Shown here piece by piece: positions 59,403 through 64,000 of a DNA stretch of 64,000 nt. Under the pieces are notes generated by a model. The model was given only the letters and a program-made list of their open reading frames with translations, had not been told where the DNA came from and made no database searches. The first letter of the stretch is position 1; the number at the start of each line of letters is the position of its first letter. The position numbers were made by a program, and so were the translations under genes. This stretch comes from Haloplanus sp. HW8-1 (GTDB lineage: Archaea > Halobacteriota > Halobacteria > Halobacteriales > Haloferacaceae): the NCBI RefSeq assembly GCF_023703795.1, contig NZ_CP098518.1, positions 2,356,001 to 2,420,000 of the forward strand, given 5' to 3'.

Positions 59403-60182
59403 ATGTCCGACGATCACTCCGAGATCTGGGACACCGTTGCCCGACGCGCCGACCTGCTCGCCGAACTGCGCGAGGGACCGCGGCAAAAGCGGGTGCTAGC
59501 GTCGACACTGCCCGTCTCCCGGTCGACCGTCGACCGCGGCATCGCCGACCTCGTCGACCTCGGCCTCGTCGCCGTGACCGACGGCCGCGTCCGCTTGACC
59601 GTCGCGGGCGACCTCGTGGCGGCGCTCTACCACGATGCCACGGCGAGCGTCGACGAACTGCTATCGCTGGCGCCGTCTCTGGAGGGACTCGACGAGTGTA
59701 TCCGGCCGCCGCCGAGTTTCTTCGGGGAAACGGAGGTGGTGACCGCCGACGACCGCGCCCACACGCCGGGTGAACGCCTGATCGATGCCTTCCTCGACGC
59801 GGACCGCTGTCGGCTCGTCCGGGGCGCCATCAGACCCGCCTTCTCGGCCGACGTACGCGAACGCATGGTCGACGGGTCGCTGACCATCGACGCCACCCTC
59901 TGTCCGGACTCCATCGCCTTTCTGCGCTCCTTCCACGGGTCGGACCTGGAGCGAGTTCTCGACCTGGATACCGTCACCGTCCGGGAGTACGCCGAGCCGC
60001 TTCACTCGGGACTGTACCTGTTCGATACCGACGGTCAGTCCCGGGTGTGGCTGTCGGTGCACGACGAGGCGACCGACGACGTCCGCGCGCTGTTCGGCTC
60101 CGACCGTCCCGAGGCGGTCGACTGGGCGGACCGCACCCTCAGCCGGATCCACGACCGCTCCACGCGCGTCCGGACGTCGTGA
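59403..60182 (+). CDS. HTH transcriptional regulator (haloarchaeal, ArsR/DUF1724-like)
   Basis: A 259-residue regulator. The N-terminal winged HTH (RADLLAELREGPRQKRVLASTLPVSRSTVDRGIADLVDLGLVAVTDGRVRLT) is followed by a ~160-residue sensor domain (GERLIDAFLDADRCRLVRGAIRPAF, EPLHSGLYLFDTDGQSRVWLSV). This two-domain layout is typical of a large haloarchaeal regulator family. The start fits the HTH onset; upstream sequence in frame is not protein-like. Target unknown; it does not form an operon with its neighbours. Confidence 0.83.
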   Translation: MSDDHSEIWDTVARRADLLAELREGPRQKRVLASTLPVSRSTVDRGIADLVDLGLVAVTDGRVRLTVAGDLVAALYHDATASVDELLSLAPSLEGLDECIRPPPSFFGETEVVTADDRAHTPGERLIDAFLDADRCRLVRGAIRPAFSADVRERMVDGSLTIDATLCPDSIAFLRSFHGSDLERVLDLDTVTVREYAEPLHSGLYLFDTDGQSRVWLSVHDEATDDVRALFGSDRPEAVDWADRTLSRIHDRSTRVRTS

Positions 60183-60334
60183 GTCGTTCCGTCCCTCGGC
60201 GCCCCGTCCACGCGACCACGCCAGCGGCCGCCGACCGTCGCCCCGTACGCAGTCGGTGACTAGCTTTTTGTCGTGGCCCTTGGTAGCAGTACCCGTCGGG
60301 ATTGAGGCCTCGGCACGAACAAAAAACCCAAACG

Positions 60335-60541
60335 ATGTCTGGCGTATTCAAGAAAATCACGCTGATCGGCCGGAGTCCGGATAGTTTCGACGACGCGGTC
60401 GACGACGCGATCGACCGCGCGACCGAGACGCTCGATCGCGTCAAGTGGATCGAGGTTGACGACCTCGGCGTGGAGATCGCGGGCGCCGAGGATCGGGAGT
60501 ACCAAGCAGAAGTCGAGGTGGCGTTCGAACTCGAGGAGTGA
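60335..60541 (+). CDS. Dodecin (flavin-binding storage protein)
   Basis: A 68-residue dodecin. [36 protein letters not shown] matches the family, and Trp36 of VKWIEV is the residue that stacks on the flavin. The C-terminal strands ([17 protein letters not shown]) complete the fold. Haloarchaeal dodecin forms dodecamers that bind riboflavin and lumichrome. It is monocistronic. Confidence 0.92.
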   Translation: MSGVFKKITLIGRSPDSFDDAVDDAIDRATETLDRVKWIEVDDLGVEIAGAEDREYQAEVEVAFELEE

Positions 60542-60640
60542 ACTGCGCCACGGCCGCGATCCGGGGGAAGTGACGGTTCGTCCTCGCCTCCCCCGTCAGA
60601 ATAGAATACATTGAAACCGCCCGGGATACTCGAATCTTCC

Positions 60641-61042
60641 ATGACGCTGGTGGTGGTCCCGGTCCGCTATCCGCTTAGTGGACACTCCCGGGCGACGCTC
60701 GCGGAGGCGATCAGGGTCGCCGAGGACCGCGACGCCGATCTCACCGTGTTACACGTCGACCTCTATCAGGAGGGACGCGAAGTGACGCGGACGGACCTGA
60801 AACGCGCCGTGGAGGCGGAGTTCGGCAACGTCGACCGCGTCCGCTACGTCGTTCGGCGGGGCTTTCTCGTCGAGGAGACCATCCTCGACGAGGTGGCCGC
60901 CGAGAACGCCGACGTGGTCGTCATCGGCTCGAAACAGGTCGGCCGATGGCGACGCACCTTCGCTCGCTTCCTCGACGATCCGGACATCGACACGTTCCTG
61001 CGGGAGAAACTCGACTGCGACGTGATCACCGTCAGCGCGTAG
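60641..61042 (+). CDS. UspA-family universal stress protein
   Basis: A 133-residue UspA-like protein starting MTLVVVPVRYPLSGHSRATLAEA, with the central DADLTVLHVDL and the C-terminal NADVVVIGSKQVGRWRR ... DPDIDTFLREKLDCDVITV. The ATP-binding G-x2-G-x9-G pattern is incomplete (Gly-Ser-Lys only), so it may not bind ATP. An AT-rich stretch (AATAGAATACATT) about 35 nt upstream is the likely promoter. Alternative start ten codons upstream is unlikely. Confidence 0.85.
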   Translation: MTLVVVPVRYPLSGHSRATLAEAIRVAEDRDADLTVLHVDLYQEGREVTRTDLKRAVEAEFGNVDRVRYVVRRGFLVEETILDEVAAENADVVVIGSKQVGRWRRTFARFLDDPDIDTFLREKLDCDVITVSA

Positions 61043-61045
61043 GCG

Positions 61046-62080
61046 TCATTCCGTCGGCGACCTGCCGGCCGAAGACTCCGGACCGGCGTCCGTCACGCCG
61101 CTCTCCGTCCGCGTCGTCGCTCCGTCCGCGTCCTCGCCGTCGTCCAGCCCCATCTCGGCCCCGTCTTCGAGTGCGACGCGTGCCTGCCCGCTGTTCTCGT
61201 CGAACAGGAGGTGCTGGTGGGGGTAGGCGATCTCCACGTCCGCCCCGGCGAGGTGCTCCCAGATGCGTTCGCGGACGGTCGACTCCACTCGCGGGATCTT
61301 GTACGGCGTCCGCACCCAGAACCGGAGGACGAGCCGAACCCCGCTGTCGGCGTAGGCGTCGATCAGACAGGTCGGCTTCGCGGGGTAGCGGGCGCTCCCG
61401 ATGCGGATGTCCGGACCGCCCTCGATCACCTCCTCGACGCCGCGCGCGGATCGCTCCATGAGCCGCCGGGCCTCGTCGAGGTCGCCCTCGTAGGTGACGA
61501 GCAGGGGGATCGAGAGCCGGGTCCGCTCGTCCTCGGCGGAGTAGTTGGTGACGTCGCGCTCCCGCATCGACGAGTTCGGGACGACCAGAAACGTGTTTTC
61601 GAGGGTGAAGATCTTGGTGTATCTGAGCGTGATGTCGTCGACGAACCCTCGCCGACCGTCCTCCAGTTCGATCATGTCCCCGATCTCGTAGGGGTTGTCC
61701 GCGAGGACGAACACGCCGTTGATGATGCTGCCGACGATGGGCGCGAGGACGATACCGAGGACGGCGGAGAAGACGGTCACCGAGAGGACGATGTCACCGA
61801 TGCCGAGGCCGAGGATGCTCCCCGCGACGAGGGTCGCGACGACGACCGTCGAGACGCGAAGTAGGCCGAGGACGGTCTGGGCGACGCTCTGTCGCTGGAA
61901 CCGTCGGGCGACCGTGCGCCCGAGCAGTCGCACGAGGAACTTCGAGATGACGGCCCCGGCGACGACGATCAGGCCGGCGACGACCACCCGGACGGCGGTG
62001 ACACTCCACAGCCACCGGACCCACTCCACCGTCCCGATCGGTGGTGCCGTCCCCGCCAGTCCGATCGCCCCGAGTGTCAT
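61046..62080 (-). CDS. MscS-family mechanosensitive channel
   Basis: A 344-residue channel. Helices TM1-TM3 are in residues ~25-135; the pore-lining TM3 is SAVLGIVLAPIVGSIINGVFVLADNPYEIGD. The beta domain has GRRGFVDDITLRYTKIFTLENTFLVVPNSSM, followed by a mixed alpha-beta domain ending near residue 295 and a disordered acidic tail of ~50 residues. MscS-type channels release solutes on hypo-osmotic shock, an obvious need for halophiles. Confidence 0.92.
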   Translation of the reverse strand: MTLGAIGLAGTAPPIGTVEWVRWLWSVTAVRVVVAGLIVVAGAVISKFLVRLLGRTVARRFQRQSVAQTVLGLLRVSTVVVATLVAGSILGLGIGDIVLSVTVFSAVLGIVLAPIVGSIINGVFVLADNPYEIGDMIELEDGRRGFVDDITLRYTKIFTLENTFLVVPNSSMRERDVTNYSAEDERTRLSIPLLVTYEGDLDEARRLMERSARGVEEVIEGGPDIRIGSARYPAKPTCLIDAYADSGVRLVLRFWVRTPYKIPRVESTVRERIWEHLAGADVEIAYPHQHLLFDENSGQARVALEDGAEMGLDDGEDADGATTRTESGVTDAGPESSAGRSPTE

Positions 62081-62173
62081 GTCAGTTCCTCTCCGCGGCC
62101 GAAAAAAAGGGTTTCCACGCGACGGGCGCGGCGATCACAAGCTACTATACCGTCCCTCCCCCAGACGGTATCG

Positions 62174-63331
62174 ATGGATCGACGGACGCGCGAGTATCTC
62201 GCGGGCCGCTTCGGCGATTACTACCGGGATGCCGACCCGACGCTTCCCCCCGACCCGGAGACGCGGGAGTGGGGACATATCCCGTGGACGAGCGGTTCGA
62301 CGACGATGATCCGCCACCGGTCGATCTACGATCTCGGGGACGTGGCCGATTTCCTCCACCGCGAGACGCCTCGCCACGTCTACTTCTCGGCGGCGCGGTA
62401 CGCCGACCCGGATGCGACCTCGATGGACGAGAAGGGCTGGCAGGGCGCCGACCTCGTTTTCGACCTCGACGCCGACCACCTCCCGGGCGTCGACCCGGAG
62501 GCGGCGACCTACGCCGAGATGCTCGCGGCGTGTAAGGACGCGCTGCTGTCCCTCCTCGACCTGTTGGAGGAGGACTTCGGGTTCGAGGACGTGACCGTCG
62601 TGTTCTCGGGCGGCCGGGGCTATCACGTCCACGTCCGGGACGAGGGCCTGGCCGGACTCGAGTCGGCTGCCCGGCGCGAGGTGGTCGACTACGTCCGCGC
62701 GGTCGACCTCGACGTCGAGGGGCTGGTACGTACCCGCGCCGTCGGCGGGACGACTCGACGCGAACTCCGTACCGAAGGCGGGTGGGGTCGTCGGACCCAC
62801 CGCCGTCTCCGCGGGTTCGTCGAGGAGTTGCGGACCCTCGACGAGGACGAGGCGATGGATCGACTCACCGCGTTCGACGGCATCGGCGAGGGACGAGCGA
62901 GCACCCTGCTCGATGCCTTCGTCGACAACGAGCGCGCGGTGGCACGGGGTAACGTCGAGGTCGGCGGACCGGGCGCACGCACGCTCGTCGAGGCGATCGC
63001 CCACGAGACGGTCGAAGCGGAGACGGCACCCATCGACGAACCGGTGACGACGGACACCCACCGCCTGATCCGCCTCCCGGGGAGCCTGCACGGTGGGAGC
63101 GGCCTCGTCGTCCGCCGGATCGATCGGGACGCCATCGACGCGTTCGATCCGCTGGTCGACGCCGTCCCCGAGCGGTTCACCAGACGCGACGTTCGGGTCG
63201 AGGTGACCGAACCGGGAACGGTCGAACTTGACGGCGACAGGTTTACCTTGGACGCAGGAGTGCAAACGGTACCGGAGTGCGTCGGCGTGTTCCTGATGAC
63301 GCGCGACCGGGCCCGGAAGGTCAAAGAATGA
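62174..63331 (+). CDS. priS: DNA primase small (catalytic) subunit PriS
   Basis: A 385-residue archaeo-eukaryotic primase. The opening MDRRTREYLAGRFGDYYRDA is typical. The metal-binding acidic pair is Asp97 and Asp99 in LVFDLDADH, and SGGRGYHVHV (~145-154) is the nucleotide-binding signature. DTHRLIRLPGSLHGGSGL near residue 300 is the C-terminal catalytic block. It synthesises RNA/DNA primers with PriL. Its stop overlaps the start of the GINS gene (ATGA), the usual haloarchaeal priS-gins arrangement. Confidence 0.96.
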   Translation: MDRRTREYLAGRFGDYYRDADPTLPPDPETREWGHIPWTSGSTTMIRHRSIYDLGDVADFLHRETPRHVYFSAARYADPDATSMDEKGWQGADLVFDLDADHLPGVDPEAATYAEMLAACKDALLSLLDLLEEDFGFEDVTVVFSGGRGYHVHVRDEGLAGLESAARREVVDYVRAVDLDVEGLVRTRAVGGTTRRELRTEGGWGRRTHRRLRGFVEELRTLDEDEAMDRLTAFDGIGEGRASTLLDAFVDNERAVARGNVEVGGPGARTLVEAIAHETVEAETAPIDEPVTTDTHRLIRLPGSLHGGSGLVVRRIDRDAIDAFDPLVDAVPERFTRRDVRVEVTEPGTVELDGDRFTLDAGVQTVPECVGVFLMTRDRARKVKE

Positions 63332-64000
63332 ACGTGGAGGAACTGCGCACGGTCCAGCGCACCGAACGACAGAAAGACAGCCTCCAGCACCTCCGGGACT
63401 CGTTCTATCGCGACGTCGCCGAGTACGTCGCCGAGCGCAAGGCCGAACGCCAGCGGGTCGCGGAGGCGGCCGACGATCCCTTCTCCTCGCCGGAGGTCAG
63501 CCGGCTGACCGACGAGATCGAGACCGCCGAGGAAGTCGTCGAGAGCATCTACGAGCGTCGGATCGGCAAGATCGTCAAGCGGGCGACCTTCGCGGCCGCG
63601 GGCATGGCGACCGAGGACGAGGGACTCACGACCGAGGAGCGCGACCTCTTCGAGGATCTGGTCGCCCGCATCGAGCGGAACCGGGAGACGGTCCTCGATA
63701 CGCTCGCCGGCGAGGCCGAGGGCGACGCGACCGGCGGGGCGAGCGCCCCCGCCCCCGCCCACGACTCCGCCGCCGATCCCTCACCCGAAGCCTCGTCCGC
63801 GGCCGATCCCTCGCCGGAGCCATCACCCCAGCCCCCGGCCGACGCCGAGGCAGATCCGGCCCCGGCGCCCGCCCCCGACGACATCCTGGCGGAGGCGATG
63901 GGTGACGAGGGGGGAGCCGACCCGAGCGCCGACGCCACGACTACCGCCGACCGCCCCTCCCGGTCGAGCGAGCCGTCGGCCGACGCGGACCCGGACGCGG
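63328..64000 (+). CDS. GINS complex subunit, 3' partial
   Basis: At least 224 codons, open to the right edge. The N-terminal helical A-domain starts MNVEELRTVQRTERQKDSLQHLRDSFYRDVAEYVAERK, with EIETAEEVVESIYERRIGKIVKRA and LTTEERDLFEDLVARIERNRETVLD matching archaeal Gins15/51 proteins. A Pro/Ala/Asp-rich linker follows and is still running at the window end; the small B-domain should lie beyond it. The four-base overlap with priS couples translation of two replisome factors. Confidence 0.9.
   Translation, partial: MNVEELRTVQRTERQKDSLQHLRDSFYRDVAEYVAERKAERQRVAEAADDPFSSPEVSRLTDEIETAEEVVESIYERRIGKIVKRATFAAAGMATEDEGLTTEERDLFEDLVARIERNRETVLDTLAGEAEGDATGGASAPAPAHDSAADPSPEASSAADPSPEPSPQPPADAEADPAPAPAPDDILAEAMGDEGGADPSADATTTADRPSRSSEPSADADPDA

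Noticed and set aside
1-64000. CRISPR arrays and rRNA genes
   Set aside because: No regularly spaced direct repeats and no rRNA sequence were seen anywhere in the window.

Overview
The window is chromosomal DNA from a haloarchaeon (class Halobacteria). The evidence is very high GC, strongly acidic proteins, TAT-type lipoprotein signals, TATA boxes 25-30 nt upstream of leaderless starts, and archaeal informational genes: RPA-associated protein, Lhr helicase, CDC48 ATPase, UbaA, PriS primase and GINS. Genus cannot be fixed from the sequence alone. All functional assignments come from reading motifs and recalled family knowledge; no database search was run.

Layout. 1-9.8 kb: core genes (RPA-associated protein with its phosphoesterase, Lhr helicase, two Nudix hydrolases, CDC48 AAA ATPase, GIDE-like membrane protein). 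9.8-12.5 kb: a LarA-like protein divergent from a sugar-acid dehydratase of the enolase superfamily. 12.5-22.6 kb: a sulfur locus. It holds two extracytoplasmic beta-propellers flanking a rhodanese-like protein, a YeeE/TsuA-type thiosulfate importer, a cysteine-synthase-like PLP enzyme, a ThiS/MoaD-like small protein with a C-terminal extension after GG, the E1 enzyme UbaA, and a JAMM protease-rhodanese-TusA operon. A sensor kinase and a frameshifted lipoprotein lie in its middle. The gene set resembles the CysM-CysO-MoeZ-Mec+ protein-thiocarboxylate cysteine pathway of actinobacteria.

22.8-28 kb: assorted metabolic genes (MDR reductase, SMR exporter, aldehyde dehydrogenase, double-VOC protein, UspA). 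28-43.3 kb: a large catabolic cluster with a complete LivHMGF-type ABC importer and its binding protein, an ornithine cyclodeaminase/alanine dehydrogenase homologue, an epimerase, two zinc MDR dehydrogenases, a glycerol-dehydrogenase-like enzyme, a three-gene 2-oxoacid (acetoin/pyruvate-type) dehydrogenase complex and an IclR regulator.

43.3-53.2 kb: an accessory region, lower in GC and gene-poor. It contains two near-identical inverted cspA genes, a chimeric transposase remnant, an SDR gene and a ~7.0 kb integrated element. The element is bounded by a 45-bp direct repeat made of the 3' part of tRNA-Glu(CTC). It carries a broken integrase beside the tRNA, a MntA-HepT toxin-antitoxin pair, a 464-residue protein of unknown function, a TRAM protein, a cupin and a divergent enolase-superfamily protein.

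53.3-64 kb: core-like DNA again, with an SDR, a PQQ-propeller/transmembrane/Ser-Thr-kinase fusion with two small downstream genes, a pair of membrane proteins, two HTH regulators, dodecin, UspA, an MscS channel, and PriS followed by a GINS subunit that runs off the window.
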